Shown one piece after another: positions 8,275 through 17,176 of a stretch of DNA of 58,885 nucleotides (position 1 is the stretch's first letter; the number at the start of each line of letters is the position of its first letter). The DNA lies in assembly GCF_000425205.1 (NCBI RefSeq), contig NZ_AULI01000018.1:1-58885 (forward strand), given 5' to 3'. The notes beneath the pieces were generated by a model. It ran no database searches. It was not told where the DNA came from and worked only from the letters and a program-made list of their open reading frames with translations. The position numbers and the translations under genes were made by a program. This DNA is from Pontibacillus halophilus JSM 076056 = DSM 19796 (GTDB lineage: Bacteria > Bacillota > Bacilli > Bacillales > BH030062).

Positions 8275-9333
8275 TCATTCATAGTACTCCCAATTAAACC
8301 CTCCAGAACCTTCAATATCCCCTGAATCTTTAAGCTCCCAATCATGTTCCTCTAATTCTTTACCAACTTGGTCCCAATCTCGACTCGAGTTACTTTCTGG
8401 GGCGTTCACCTCTATTTGTGAGTCTTTGGATGAACCGCTTGGTTTGGTACCCTCTTCGCCCTTGTTCATTAAGGTAGAACCCTCATTTGACTTAGACTGA
8501 CCTGTCGATTCTGTTGTTTTCTCGGAGGATTGCGTCTTATTGGATTCAGGGCTGATTTGAATATTGGTTGTTGAACTCTTTTCATTCGTAGAAACAGAGG
8601 GATGACTTTGTTCAGGTGCTGCAGTAACCTTTTGTGATGAATTAGAGGTTGATGTAGAAGTTTGTTGCTCACTATTTTGAGCTAAAACCTCTCGCTCTTC
8701 GAGTGCAACCACCTGTTCCTTTACCGTAGATAACCGTTCCAGCAATTCTCGCTTCTTCGCTTCACCATGTAAAGCATTTACCTGAGCCATGGCTGTTTCA
8801 TAATCCTCACGCGCTAAAGATCCTTCTGATTGTTGGACTAGTCCCTCTGCATACTCAATAGCATTTAGTTGTGCAGCGGCTATAGAAAGAGAATGTAAAA
8901 GATTCGTGTAAATATGTTTATTTACCCCTATGATTTTAGAGAGCTTCTCGCTAATTTCTAAAAGGTCTTCCTGTGTTACTTTATTTAAGGAAGCCTTATC
9001 CTGAAGTAAGTCTTCAACCTGGTTTTGGACATTCAGTGTTTCTTTGATACCGTAGAACTCCCTATATAAAGCTTCTCTTTTGTCTCTTGATTCCACTTTC
9101 TCTATTGCTGTTTGAGCTTCCGGAAGTCTTTCATTAATATCATCGGCTAATTCAGTCCTGTTTTCATTGTAAAGTGCAGAGACTGCTTCCTCTGCAATCT
9201 CAAGAGACTGCACACGTCTTTGTTTTAATACCTCTTGCTGTTCTTGCTCGTCTTGGTAGTTAATATAGGTGCCAATCCCGACGCCTAAGGTTAAGAACGC
9301 TGCGGCCGTGACTACTATTGTTTTCATACTCAC
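8275..9333 (-). CDS. Membrane-anchored coiled-coil protein with Ser/Thr-rich tail
   Basis: The product has 352 residues. An N-terminal hydrophobic segment (about 5-22) acts as an anchor or uncleaved signal. Helical, probably coiled-coil sequence (about 25-215) follows. A low-complexity region rich in Ser, Thr, Gln and Asn (about 220-310) and an acidic aromatic tail come last. The GTG at 9333 fits GGAAGGAG 9 bases upstream. The layout suits a surface-exposed or wall-spanning protein; the role is unknown. Confidence 0.65.
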   Translation of the reverse strand: MSMKTIVVTAAAFLTLGVGIGTYINYQDEQEQQEVLKQRRVQSLEIAEEAVSALYNENRTELADDINERLPEAQTAIEKVESRDKREALYREFYGIKETLNVQNQVEDLLQDKASLNKVTQEDLLEISEKLSKIIGVNKHIYTNLLHSLSIAAAQLNAIEYAEGLVQQSEGSLAREDYETAMAQVNALHGEAKKRELLERLSTVKEQVVALEEREVLAQNSEQQTSTSTSNSSQKVTAAPEQSHPSVSTNEKSSTTNIQISPESNKTQSSEKTTESTGQSKSNEGSTLMNKGEEGTKPSGSSKDSQIEVNAPESNSSRDWDQVGKELEEHDWELKDSGDIEGSGGFNWEYYE

Positions 9334-9443
9334 TTTATAACACTCCTTCCTCATATATATCGCACATTTCTTCTAATTGTTTACATTGAATTAGACCCAT
9401 TCAATTGCTTTAATTATGCCGAGGTTATGTAAAGACAAAAATA

Positions 9444-9472
9444 AAGGCTGTACTATAAGCACAGCCTTTACT
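9444..9472 (-). terminator. Terminator of the gene at 9490-9996
   Basis: AAAGGCTGT/ACAGCCTTT stem; on the minus strand ATTTTTG follows. Confidence 0.75.
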
Positions 9473-9489
9473 TAGAATCCATCATGTCT

Positions 9490-9996
9490 TTAAGAAGGTA
9501 CTTCTGTTAAGTAGATCTCACAATCCATACTCTCAACATCACAAGCTTGTCTAAGCTCTTCTTTTGAAATACCTCGCTTTAGACAATCAATTAGAAGTCG
9601 GATTTTGCTTTCGTACCACTCACAAGTACCCTCATGGAAGTAGGCAAACTCACCCGCTTCAATAAGTTTGCCAGTGTCCTCAGCAATCCTTCCTCCTTCT
9701 TCCTCTTCAACATTGCCATTCATGATTTTGCCGTATACCTTGTGAATATAATTAATTGGGTCATCATCTTCGTCAAGCTTCTCGATTATCATTCCATAAT
9801 CTTCTTCAGAAATCTCTCGGAAATTAACCTTATCCGCTCTCTTCAGAACCTCACCCATAAAGTCTTCTCTAAGTAAAATGCAAGTATCATCTTCAAAATC
9901 AGACTCATTGTGATAATAGATCCAATAGCAGTCTGTTTCCTCATCATTAATAGCCATAAAGTAGCGACGTTCTTCGATTGTTTGTAGTTGATTCAT
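9490..9996 (-). CDS. Acidic protein of unknown function
   Basis: The product has 168 residues, strongly acidic (runs such as EEEEGG and EKLDEDDD). The ATG at 9996 is chosen because GAGGTGG lies 7 bases upstream; the longer frame to 10068 begins inside the upstream gene's terminator. No motif is recognised. Confidence 0.6.
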   Translation of the reverse strand: MNQLQTIEERRYFMAINDEETDCYWIYYHNESDFEDDTCILLREDFMGEVLKRADKVNFREISEEDYGMIIEKLDEDDDPINYIHKVYGKIMNGNVEEEEGGRIAEDTGKLIEAGEFAYFHEGTCEWYESKIRLLIDCLKRGISKEELRQACDVESMDCEIYLTEVPS

Positions 9997-10063
9997 TTTA
10001 ATCCACCTCGTAGTCATTTTTTTAATTGGTTTTTGCGTGTTCATCCGTTGAGTCGTAAATTTA

Positions 10064-10090
10064 GACATAAAAAAATAACCTTTATACGGT
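10064..10090 (-). terminator. Terminator of the gene at 10090-10296
   Basis: On the minus strand AATAACC-GTATAAA-GGTTATT is followed by TTTTT, immediately after the stop codon. Confidence 0.6.
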
Positions 10091-10296
10091 TATTGTTGTT
10101 GTTCGTATTCTCTTTGCGCTTCCAGTGAATCGAAAAGCGGTTCATTAATCTCTTCCGTGGTTATGGGGAAGGTTACATACTCTGGTAATATCGCATAACG
10201 GGTAAGCAGTTTGGTTTTGTGTTCCCAACCCTTGTGAGCCTTATCCGCTTCTTCACGACTAGAAAATAATACATTGTAAACTTGATACACTTTCAC
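10090..10296 (-). CDS. Small protein downstream of a structured leader
   Basis: The product has 68 residues, starts MKVYQVYNVLFSSREEADKA and ends in QQQ. The GTG at 10296 fits GAGAGGA 8 bases upstream; the ATG at 10305 is too close to that site. It is preceded by leader copy A (10370-10490), so it belongs to the proposed leader regulon. Function unknown. Confidence 0.5.
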   Translation of the reverse strand: MKVYQVYNVLFSSREEADKAHKGWEHKTKLLTRYAILPEYVTFPITTEEINEPLFDSLEAQREYEQQQ

Positions 10297-10369
10297 AATA
10301 AACATCCTCTCTTCTGATTAGTAAAAACAATTCACTCGATAAGTGACTTCCATAGATTGATGATTAAAA

Positions 10370-10548
10370 CAAAAAAAGCGCTCTATCGAAGCAACTGATC
10401 CTACACACGTGTGCAGTGATTGTCAGAAGCTCCAATAGAGCGCTATGTTTAATCAATAATTAACCCGCTAACCATACTTGGTTGCAAAACAAAAAAATAA
10501 GTAAAATCTTATGATTCTATTATACTTCAACATACTTATTGAAGACAA
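10370..10548 (-). promoter_or_regulatory. Structured leader, copy A, with its promoter
   Basis: Read on the minus strand: TTGTCT (10548-10543), 18 bp, then TATAAT (10524-10519). Hairpin P1 is GCAACC-AAGTAT-GGTT-A-GC (10485-10467), followed by linker GGGTTAATTATTG. Stem AGCGCTCTAT/ATAGAGCGCT (10444-10435 with 10386-10377) closes over an inner CACACGTGTG palindrome and ends in a U-run. The neighbour upstream is divergent, so this is a true 5' leader and not another gene's terminator. Confidence 0.75.
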
Positions 10549-10700
10549 CACTTGTTATTGTGATTACTAGCGTATTATCCATAACTAAACTGTCTAGCGA
10601 TAACATAATGTTCTACTAGAATGTGTGTTTAAATTGCACATATTTTGACGATGCTAATATATGTAATTGGAATTTTATAATAATGTTCGGGGGGATATAC

Positions 10701-11114
10701 ATGGGGTATCAAGAGACGTATTTTACAGTAGAACCTGGAGAAAAACTAACACCTCTTTTGGAATTTCTAACTTATAACCATAATAGAGTGAATGCTACAC
10801 ATGCCTTTCCAGTTGCTATAATTGATTTTAAGAAAGATATTTGTGGTAAAGGAAGTGATTCCATAGCGTTTCATAGTGGGCAAAGAGCTATATATGTGGT
10901 TGGAGAAAGAAGCGGTTCTAGAGACATTTGTGAAATGCTCTATGAATCTCATCCGGACCTAAACCTCCGGATGAAATATACTGAAGACGTAGATAGTACT
11001 ACCGTATTTATGGGATTTAAAGACTACGTAGATGGTTGTAAACATTCTAATTCTGAAGTAGGAGTTTTTAAGAACAAATACGTTGAAATAAAGCCCTTTG
11101 ATAAATACCAATAA
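10701..11114 (+). CDS. Protein of unknown function
   Basis: The product has 137 residues, soluble, starting MGYQETYFTVEPGEKLTPLL. The ATG at 10701 is chosen because of GGGGGG 7 bases before it; the frame from 10623 has no site. No motif is recognised. Confidence 0.55.
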   Translation: MGYQETYFTVEPGEKLTPLLEFLTYNHNRVNATHAFPVAIIDFKKDICGKGSDSIAFHSGQRAIYVVGERSGSRDICEMLYESHPDLNLRMKYTEDVDSTTVFMGFKDYVDGCKHSNSEVGVFKNKYVEIKPFDKYQ

Positions 11115-11207
11115 TAAAAGTTTATATTACGAAGTCCCTATAATGTGGTCTTTGACGACAGTCATAGTACCATAGAAAGCATGATTGAAATTAGTGAATA
11201 AGAGAAT

Positions 11208-11243
11208 TAAAAAAGACTCGAACCATTGGCTCGAGTCTTTTTT
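11208..11243. terminator. Bidirectional terminator
   Basis: AAAAAAGACTCGA and TCGAGTCTTTTTT form a perfect stem between the convergent genes at 10701-11114 and 11302-11526. Confidence 0.85.
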
Positions 11244-11301
11244 GTTATCATTTCAATCTTTCACCTTAAATTATTGCTTTTATATGTCTTAGTATAAGTT
11301 A

Positions 11302-11526
11302 TTAATACTTTTCCGTAATGTAGTGCTTGTAAAGTATTTCTGCATTTCTCAAAGCGTCTTTTTCATTGTTGTGTTCAACAAGACCTGAAGACGTATTTTC
11401 ATCCGGAAAATAGCAGTATGCCTTTTCACTACTATAATAAATAGCAGGATGAAACACTGTTAGAGTCTGTTTTCCGTCCTTGGATAAGTATGTTTTTTCG
11501 TCTGCGATAAATGGTTTTTTCAACAT
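11302..11526 (-). CDS. Small protein of unknown function
   Basis: The product has 74 residues, soluble, starting MLKKPFIADEKTYLSKDG. GGAGGAGAG lies just before the ATG. The family is unrecognised. Confidence 0.55.
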   Translation of the reverse strand: MLKKPFIADEKTYLSKDGKQTLTVFHPAIYYSSEKAYCYFPDENTSSGLVEHNNEKDALRNAEILYKHYITEKY

Positions 11527-11641
11527 AAACTCTCCTCCATCTTTTAGACCTACAAGAAAATGCTGTATTTCTTTGTAACCCTTGTATTTATCTCACTTCA
11601 TAACTTTAAATCACCACTGATTATACCAAGAAAGCAAATGT

Positions 11642-12631
11642 CTATCCGAATAACGGTTGGAAAGATTCTTTCTTTCGATTCTTACAGTGAAAAGCTTCCG
11701 CCCATTCCACCATATGCGTAAATCCGTAATACTCATCTTCTAATTGATTGAAGGAACGTATAGTGTTTATCAATTCTGCAGATAATGCTTCGTACTCAGA
11801 GTGAAACGGCACAATGACTTCATATCGGATAAAATATTTCGTGTTTACGTCGCTCAGTTTAAGAAACATATTGGAAGGTGCAGCCCTCATATCAGAACGG
11901 TTTATTGTTAACGGTGCAATCTCACATACGAATTGCGTGAAAGATTGTATAAAAATCATTTCAGTCGTTGGGGTAGCTCGTTTTCTATCGGTGTTTTTGT
12001 CAATATTTAGAAATGATGTACACTTACTGACTTCCGTTAAATCTGTTAAGGTTGCATCACTAATTTGAAGAGCTTTTCCGATCTCTAAAATGTCGTATAT
12101 TGAGACGTCAATTTCAAGGTGAAATTTTAGACCCATGACACATTCGATTTCATCATAATGCATATTTGAACGGAAATTGTTAAAGAAACCGAGGTAACTG
12201 TCGCCACGATTCCCAACGCTTTCAAACACCTTTTTGCCGTATAGTTCTATCGCATGGTTGTAATAGCAAGAAGAGACTAAGCCAATGACGTTTGAATTTT
12301 TATTCGCAACCTCTAGAACAGTATCTATATGTTCGATGAGATATTTAAAGACGTTCGTCTTTTCGCAAACCTTACTGAGCAAAGTATAAGCTGGCCCTGC
12401 TAAAAAGGTAACAACTTGTTCCGTATAGCTATCTCCGTAGTACTGAATCAATTCGGTTACGATTGTGACCGTTTCAGAAGAAAAGTAATGGGATCTATCT
12501 GTTCTAAGCCCCGTATTGAGAAGACGTTCAAGATAGTTATGAAAGCAAGGAATGAGTTCATCCCCAGAGTGCTGTTCAAAAAGTTGATTAAGATCAGAAA
12601 TGTAATGGTAAATGGATTCAGCTTTCATCAA
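11642..12631 (-). CDS. Large soluble protein of unknown function
   Basis: The product has 329 residues of mixed, mainly helical character, without signal or membrane segment and without a motif I recognise. TTG at 12631 (GGAG 8 bases upstream) or the adjacent ATG at 12628 is the start. It lies downstream of the exonuclease operon, about 100 bp away, in the same direction. Confidence 0.6.
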   Translation of the reverse strand: MMKAESIYHYISDLNQLFEQHSGDELIPCFHNYLERLLNTGLRTDRSHYFSSETVTIVTELIQYYGDSYTEQVVTFLAGPAYTLLSKVCEKTNVFKYLIEHIDTVLEVANKNSNVIGLVSSCYYNHAIELYGKKVFESVGNRGDSYLGFFNNFRSNMHYDEIECVMGLKFHLEIDVSIYDILEIGKALQISDATLTDLTEVSKCTSFLNIDKNTDRKRATPTTEMIFIQSFTQFVCEIAPLTINRSDMRAAPSNMFLKLSDVNTKYFIRYEVIVPFHSEYEALSAELINTIRSFNQLEDEYYGFTHMVEWAEAFHCKNRKKESFQPLFG

Positions 12632-12730
12632 ATATCGTGCTCCTATCTTTTATGATTTTTATATATAACAAGAAGAGAAAGGTATCCTCTCTCTTCTAAG
12701 AATTCGTTCCTGATTCAAGAGTAATAAAAT

Positions 12731-13669
12731 CTAAAACAAGCTTTTCTGTACCGAGTAAGGCATATTGGATAAACCCAGACGCTTGTATATCAGAGCCTTT
12801 TGTTCTTGATTAATCGTGTACTTTAGGTCCTGCTGCACATTCAACGCTTCTAATGCCGGAAGATTCTCACCGACTAGTGTTACAAGCGTTTTGCTTAATA
12901 AAACGGACTCTTTATGAGTTTCGAGTTTCTTTTGATAACGTCCAAAACCCATGCTATTAAGGTCTCCTATGTTCTCATAGATATCTTCAATGGTATTGAA
13001 ATGAGTTAATAGTGGAAACACACATTTCGGTCCGACCCCTTTTGCGCCTGGAATGTTATCGCTCGTTTTACCGGTTTCCCCTAAGATACTCTTCGCTGCT
13101 GTCCATTTGTCTGGTGTAATACCAAATTCATTTTTAAAGTCCTGATCTGTATAGCAAATTTCTTTGCCTGGCTTATTCATAACCTGTGATACATTAGGGC
13201 TAAGTAGCTGATACAAATCTTTATCGTTACTGACTACATATACTTGTCCTCCAACCGCTTCATTCCATTGCTTAATGATACCCGCGATTAGATCGTCTGC
13301 TTCATACCATCCATCTCTATCCGAAAAAACGGCCACTCCCAATCTCTCCAACACTTGCTTTGTTGTTTCCAATTGCTCTTGAAGTGGATAAGGTTTCTCA
13401 GTACGTCCACCCTTATATTCTGAATAAAGCATCTTACGAAACGATATGGATTCCTCGTCGTGTTCATCAAAGACAAATGCAAGATCGGTTGGTACATAAC
13501 GTGTTAAGTACCCTCTAAGTTGTTGTACTACATTTTTAACAGCGTTAATGTAATAACCTCTGCGATCTCTTGGTAATTCACGATACTCCTTGTTGTGACT
13601 TGTAGCGTAATAGGCTCTATTTGTCACATTGTTCCCATCAATAACCATTAAAGTTCGTTCATTTTTCAT
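12731..13669 (-). CDS. 5'-3' exonuclease / flap endonuclease (PIN-like)
   Basis: The product has 312 residues, the size of stand-alone 5'-3' exonucleases. Metal-binding acidic residues are placed as in the family: MVIDGNN (about 8-14), FDEHDEE (about 67), YEADD (about 126), VSNDKDLYQLL (about 147). The helix-hairpin-helix DNA-binding segment DNIPGAKGVGPK follows (about 198). It would trim 5' flaps or RNA primers during replication. The C-terminus ends QKSLF, resembling a sliding-clamp motif. The start has the shared AATCAATTTTTAGGAGGA box. Confidence 0.9.
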   Translation of the reverse strand: MKNERTLMVIDGNNVTNRAYYATSHNKEYRELPRDRRGYYINAVKNVVQQLRGYLTRYVPTDLAFVFDEHDEESISFRKMLYSEYKGGRTEKPYPLQEQLETTKQVLERLGVAVFSDRDGWYEADDLIAGIIKQWNEAVGGQVYVVSNDKDLYQLLSPNVSQVMNKPGKEICYTDQDFKNEFGITPDKWTAAKSILGETGKTSDNIPGAKGVGPKCVFPLLTHFNTIEDIYENIGDLNSMGFGRYQKKLETHKESVLLSKTLVTLVGENLPALEALNVQQDLKYTINQEQKALIYKRLGLSNMPYSVQKSLF

Positions 13670-13676
13670 TTTAGTA

Positions 13677-13694
13677 TCCTCCTAAAAATTGATT
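13677..13694 (-). promoter_or_regulatory. Shared translation-start box (exonuclease)
   Basis: The minus strand reads AATCAATTTTTAGGAGGA immediately before the exonuclease start. It is one of six copies (others near 21634, 43002, 46983, 55097 and 57471). Confidence 0.75.
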
Positions 13695-13734
13695 ACTAGA
13701 TTAAATATGATGCCAGTATGTCCTGGATTTTGCT

Positions 13735-13998
13735 TTAGAAAAGACTAAGCTGCCCTTCACTAGAAAGAATGGGTTCCTCAACGCTTTCAGAAGCGGGTCT
13801 ATGAGCTTGTTTGACTCGTTTAGGGTTGCGGTGTCTTTGATAACACGCACATCCTTTATGGGCTTCCAAATCGATGCCTGTTGTCGTGTAATAACACTCA
13901 TCTTGTCCTAAGTTGCAGTGTCGCCATCTACCACAAGCAGAAAATCGCTTTGAAAAGCCTGTGTGAGTCTGTTCCTTCATACTTGAATTGGTGTCCAT
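13735..13998 (-). CDS. Small Cys-rich protein ending in a clamp-binding-like motif
   Basis: The product has 87 residues with seven Cys/His-rich positions (CGRWRHC, DEC, KGCACYQRH) that could bind a metal. It ends GQLSLF, a perfect match to the QL(S/D)LF bacterial beta-clamp motif. It lies directly upstream of the exonuclease in the same operon. It may recruit or regulate a replication factor; this is inference. GGAGG lies 7 bases before the ATG. Confidence 0.65.
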   Translation of the reverse strand: MDTNSSMKEQTHTGFSKRFSACGRWRHCNLGQDECYYTTTGIDLEAHKGCACYQRHRNPKRVKQAHRPASESVEEPILSSEGQLSLF

Positions 13999-14027
13999 AT
14001 AAATTCCTCCATTAAGTGATTTGTATA

Positions 14028-14066
14028 AACAAAAAGAAGAGTTGGGACGTTATCCCACTCTTCTTG
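14028..14066 (-). terminator. Terminator of the membrane-protein gene
   Basis: On the minus strand GAAGAGTGGGA pairs with TCCCAACTCTTC, followed by TTTTTG. It separates the gene at 14069-14776 from the Cys-rich gene. Confidence 0.8.
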
Positions 14067-14068
14067 AA

Positions 14069-14776
14069 TTAGTTATTTGAATCGTTCGTTGAAATCGTTT
14101 GAGATGGTGGTTGTTGTTGATTGTTTGTTGGTAGTTGTTTTTCTGTTATCATCTCGATTAAAATACCTTTGATTGGTGTAATGTAGCGAATTTCTTTTGC
14201 AAAGAAATATTCATAGATATTCTTGAAAATCGCCCTTGTTAGTGCTACTAATGCCACACCAAGGAATACGAACATGTACAGAAACAATTGGTCACCAATA
14301 ACAAGTTCAGTCATTTTCTCGGCTAGTTTATCCCATATCGGGAAGAAAAATAATCCAAGTAAGCCAGTAAAAACGAGAAATTGATTGGTAAGATTCCGTT
14401 GTTCGTATCTTTCTAGATTTTCCAAAAGTCTTTCTAATTGTTCAATGTCCTTAATATTGTTTGCTTCCAGATAATCTTTAATTATATTGTATTTGTATTT
14501 ATCAAATTCTCCGGTATATATAGATTTTCTATACATCCAATAAAAGAAACCTGAAACTACTAAGTTAGCAATAAATGATACCCATAGTAATCCTACGTTG
14601 ACGGCATCTTCATCCCACATATTCCATATAATTGGAACCCATGTTATTGCTAACAAAACTATAAGAAACCCTAACCAACCATAGGTTTGCTGGTTTTCTT
14701 TCTTCTGCTCTTTTTGGAGATAAGACATCGGTTTATCTATCTCCCGATATTTCGAGATAAGATTATTAATTATCAT
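14069..14776 (-). CDS. Four-helix membrane protein, function unknown
   Basis: The product has 235 residues with transmembrane segments at about 35-53, 62-82, 133-150 and 166-186. A helical linker rich in Glu/Arg lies between the pairs, and a Gln/Asn/Ser-rich tail follows. AAGGAGGGG lies before the ATG. No family is recognised. Confidence 0.6.
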   Translation of the reverse strand: MIINNLISKYREIDKPMSYLQKEQKKENQQTYGWLGFLIVLLAITWVPIIWNMWDEDAVNVGLLWVSFIANLVVSGFFYWMYRKSIYTGEFDKYKYNIIKDYLEANNIKDIEQLERLLENLERYEQRNLTNQFLVFTGLLGLFFFPIWDKLAEKMTELVIGDQLFLYMFVFLGVALVALTRAIFKNIYEYFFAKEIRYITPIKGILIEMITEKQLPTNNQQQPPSQTISTNDSNN

Positions 14777-14837
14777 ATAAACCCCTCCTTAAATATTTAA
14801 CTGAGTACCGCTTGTCTGATACTCAGCACAATCCCTC

Positions 14838-15176
14838 TTAAATTACGTAAAAGTCATGAATATCCTGCTTGCTTTGATATGGACTTACCGTGCAGTTGTT
14901 TGAGTTGCTCCTTAAACAACCATAGTTATTAGTATTGATGATGAAGTAATGCATAGAGTTTTCTCCGATGACGCTCTGAAGTTGACTCTGAAGCTTACCA
15001 GTTACACGTCTCCCTCTATACATGAGTGTCGCTTGGAGTGGTACGACTTGTACTTTTTGTTGTAGGCCCTCGTTTTTTAGCTGATGAGCTGTATGGAGAG
15101 CGTCCCTAAAGTCCATTACTACCACTTGCTTCCCTTCATGTTTAAGTTGATCATCTAAGAGTAATCCGTACATCAT
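14838..15176 (-). CDS. Small protein of unknown function
   Basis: The product has 112 residues, starting MMYGLLLDDQLKHEGKQVVV. The ATG at 15176 is chosen because GGGGAGGTGG precedes it; the ATG at 15194 contains that site. No motif is recognised. Confidence 0.5.
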   Translation of the reverse strand: MMYGLLLDDQLKHEGKQVVVMDFRDALHTAHQLKNEGLQQKVQVVPLQATLMYRGRRVTGKLQSQLQSVIGENSMHYFIINTNNYGCLRSNSNNCTVSPYQSKQDIHDFYVI

Positions 15177-15191
15177 ATTTTTCCACCTCCC

Positions 15192-15240
15192 CATAAATAA
15201 AAAAGCGATTCAGGACTATATTCGTCCTAGAATCGCTTCT
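15192..15240 (-). terminator. Terminator of the gene at 15265-15480
   Basis: On the minus strand AAGCGATTCTAGGAC pairs with GTCCTGAATCGCTT, followed by TTTTATTT. It also lies just upstream of the gene at 14838-15176. Confidence 0.8.
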
Positions 15241-15264
15241 CTTCGCTCTTATATAGATTATTAG

Positions 15265-15480
15265 TTATGCCATAGAAACAGTTGCTGATAGTTCTTTATC
15301 GGTGCGCTCTTCAAATTGAAAATAACGCTTTTTAGCTTGTTCATAGATAGCGTAAATTTCCTGTGAAATGCCCTCAACTTCTCGTTTGTTTGGAGCAGCG
15401 TACATTTTCTTTTTCAATTTAGCAATCTTATTCTTCTCTTCCGGTGTTAATATATCTCTGAGCCTAACCTCTTTGGACAT
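15265..15480 (-). CDS. Small charged helical protein
   Basis: The product has 71 residues, lysine- and glutamate-rich, probably one long helical hairpin. The ATG at 15480 is preferred because AAAGGTGGTG lies just upstream. Function unknown. Confidence 0.5.
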   Translation of the reverse strand: MSKEVRLRDILTPEEKNKIAKLKKKMYAAPNKREVEGISQEIYAIYEQAKKRYFQFEERTDKELSATVSMA

Positions 15481-15609
15481 ATGTTCACCACCTTTTAGTT
15501 CCATGTTATTATCTTCCTTATGTTTATCATACCACGATTACCTAAGTAATTTCACACGTGAAGATGAAGTATTCATCATCAAAGAGTAGAAGCTGATATC
15601 ATAAAGAAA

Positions 15610-15993
15610 TCAGCGCTCTTCATCTTTGTTTGTTGGTTTGTCGTCTTCTACTGTTAATGTTTCATTCTCGAGCTGTTCCATAGACTGGCCATTCTCATGC
15701 TTTGAACTTTCAGTGTCAATTCTCTTCTTGAGCAGTACACTTTGAGCTGAAAGTCCGGCAAGAATGCTATAAGCAATGAGGGTTTCTGGATCTTGAGGTG
15801 TTGGAAGTAAGTACGTAACTGAAAATAAAGCCGCAACCGCTCCGTAGATAACATCTGCCCAAAAACCAAATTCAATGCTGTAGTCTAAGTTTCTCGGTTT
15901 AATCATCTTTTCTTTATTCGTTAATAGGTGCATAACAAAACCTGTCAATCCACCAACTAACGTAGACCCAATTATTAATTCAATTAATCCCAT
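15610..15993 (-). CDS. DUF4257-like membrane protein
   Basis: The product has 127 residues. Hydrophobic segments lie at about 3-22, 44-63 and 70-87. The segment around KMIKPRN between the first two resembles my memory of the DUF4257 family of Bacillus. The tail is acidic and polar. It is preceded by leader copy B (16024-16155). The family call is tentative. Confidence 0.5.
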   Translation of the reverse strand: MGLIELIIGSTLVGGLTGFVMHLLTNKEKMIKPRNLDYSIEFGFWADVIYGAVAALFSVTYLLPTPQDPETLIAYSILAGLSAQSVLLKKRIDTESSKHENGQSMEQLENETLTVEDDKPTNKDEER

Positions 15994-16023
15994 TCTACAT
16001 TTCCCCTTTCATAAATTAGACAT

Positions 16024-16218
16024 AAAAAAAAGCGGTCTATGTAGAAAGACTGATAGACACACGTATGGAATACAGTGTGTTTTCAATCGATCACATAGAC
16101 CGCTTTAAATTAAGATTAGTAAATATTAACCTGCTAACCTCTAAGAAGAGATTGCGTTACAGAAAGAATAAGTTAGTTAATATGGTTAAATTATAGCTGT
16201 TTTTGTAAAAATTCACAA
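16024..16218 (-). promoter_or_regulatory. Structured leader, copy B, with its promoter
   Basis: Read on the minus strand: TTGTGA (16218-16213), 17 bp, TATAAT (16195-16190). P1 is GC-AATCTCT-TCTT-AGAGGTT-A-GC (16155-16133), then linker GCAGGTTAATATTTA. The long stem AAGCGGTCTATGT/ACATAGACCGCTT (16105-16093 with 16042-16030) surrounds an inner ACACAC/GTGTGT hairpin and ends in eight U. The upstream neighbour is divergent. Confidence 0.75.
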
Positions 16219-16355
16219 CTATGGTTTTTTACTATATATCACTTAAAATATCTAAAAATTCAGACTTAATGTTTACAATTTAATATGGTAAATGTTAGCA
16301 TGTATTTTGGTTGGCCAGCCGAAGTACACTTAACATTTATTAAAGGGGTTATCTT

Positions 16356-16826
16356 ATGTTTAAAAAATCAATAGTTGCAGTACTACTTTCAATATCAGCA
16401 GTCTTTGTTGGGGGAACCCAAAGCTTTGCAGCTGTAGAAGCTGATGCTATAATCATCCCAACATCTGATGAAGCAGACGAACTGGGCAGAACTTTTACTA
16501 CTGAAGTTACCCTACATCACCAAGAGCTATGGGACTTAAAATACCAAGTGGAACATATAGAAACCGGTGAGAGTATCGCTAAGGGAATACTAAATACTAT
16601 GGTTGCTTTTCCTCTAACGAGTCTAGGTGTCGCAGTGGGAACTTCAACTGCAGATTCTGTCATGCAAGGTTACTACTTAGACAATAATAGTGATCACATT
16701 GATTACGCGCTCCGTTATTACACAACTGATTATTACGATCTCACCCTCACTTATACACGACTGCAGCGTGGAAATGAAGTAGGGTATAAATTAACAGACA
16801 TCCATATAGCACCTTACGGTATGTAA
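16356..16826 (+). CDS. Secreted protein of unknown function
   Basis: The product has 156 residues with a clear Sec signal peptide (MFKKS, hydrophobic core about 6-18, cleavage near AVFVGGTQSFAA). The mature part is Thr- and Tyr-rich and probably beta-structured. AAAGGGG lies before the ATG. No family is recognised. Confidence 0.75.
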   Translation: MFKKSIVAVLLSISAVFVGGTQSFAAVEADAIIIPTSDEADELGRTFTTEVTLHHQELWDLKYQVEHIETGESIAKGILNTMVAFPLTSLGVAVGTSTADSVMQGYYLDNNSDHIDYALRYYTTDYYDLTLTYTRLQRGNEVGYKLTDIHIAPYGM

Positions 16827-16920
16827 ATAAAGTTAATCCCAGAAAGCTCATCTCTATGGGGGCTAACTTTTAATTTTACTGAAAAGAAATTTTTCTTTTT
16901 AGAGACTACACCGATAAGAG

Positions 16921-17032
16921 AGTGGTCTATGTAAAAAGACTGTTACACACACACAAGTTTAACACTTGGTGTATTTAAAATCTTTGACATAGACCACTTA
17001 TAACTAATGTTTAACCTGCAGCATCGAGGTTG
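16921..17032 (-). promoter_or_regulatory. Decayed copy C of the structured leader
   Basis: The stem AGTGGTCTATGT/ACATAGACCACT (16998-16987 with 16932-16921) and an inner ACACCAAGT/ACTTGTGTGT hairpin match copy B closely. The first pairs differ by a compensatory change (CG in B, TA here). The U-run is lost and P1 is replaced by the end of a coding remnant. No minus-strand gene follows. Confidence 0.55.
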
Positions 17033-17163
17033 TACCCATTAGAATCCTTTACATAACCAGGTATTGACCATATCCCTATCCCCTTTTCTTTCCCTTCGTG
17101 TTCTAAATCCATATAATATGCACGCTATTAGCCCCGTCATAAACCGCTGTTTCATAGTCCATT
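17021..17163 (-). pseudogene. Remnant of a thermonuclease-like C-terminus
   Basis: Two short frames on the minus strand (17163 to about 17110, and 17112 to 17021) read MDYETAVYDGANSVHI and then MDLEHEGKEKGIGIWSIPGY plus VKDSNG. The GIWSIPGYV pattern is typical of the end of staphylococcal-nuclease domains. A frameshift separates the frames and no N-terminal part is found. It appears to be debris. Confidence 0.4.
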
Positions 17164-17176
17164 CCCACGTTTCTTT

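Noticed and set aside
8469-8672. 67-residue frame inside the coiled-coil gene
   Set aside because: It arises from low-complexity Ser/Thr/Gln codons read in another frame.
13701-13901. 66-residue frame overlapping the Cys-rich gene
   Set aside because: It overlaps the better-supported gene at 13735-13998, which has a good ribosome binding site and the QLSLF end.
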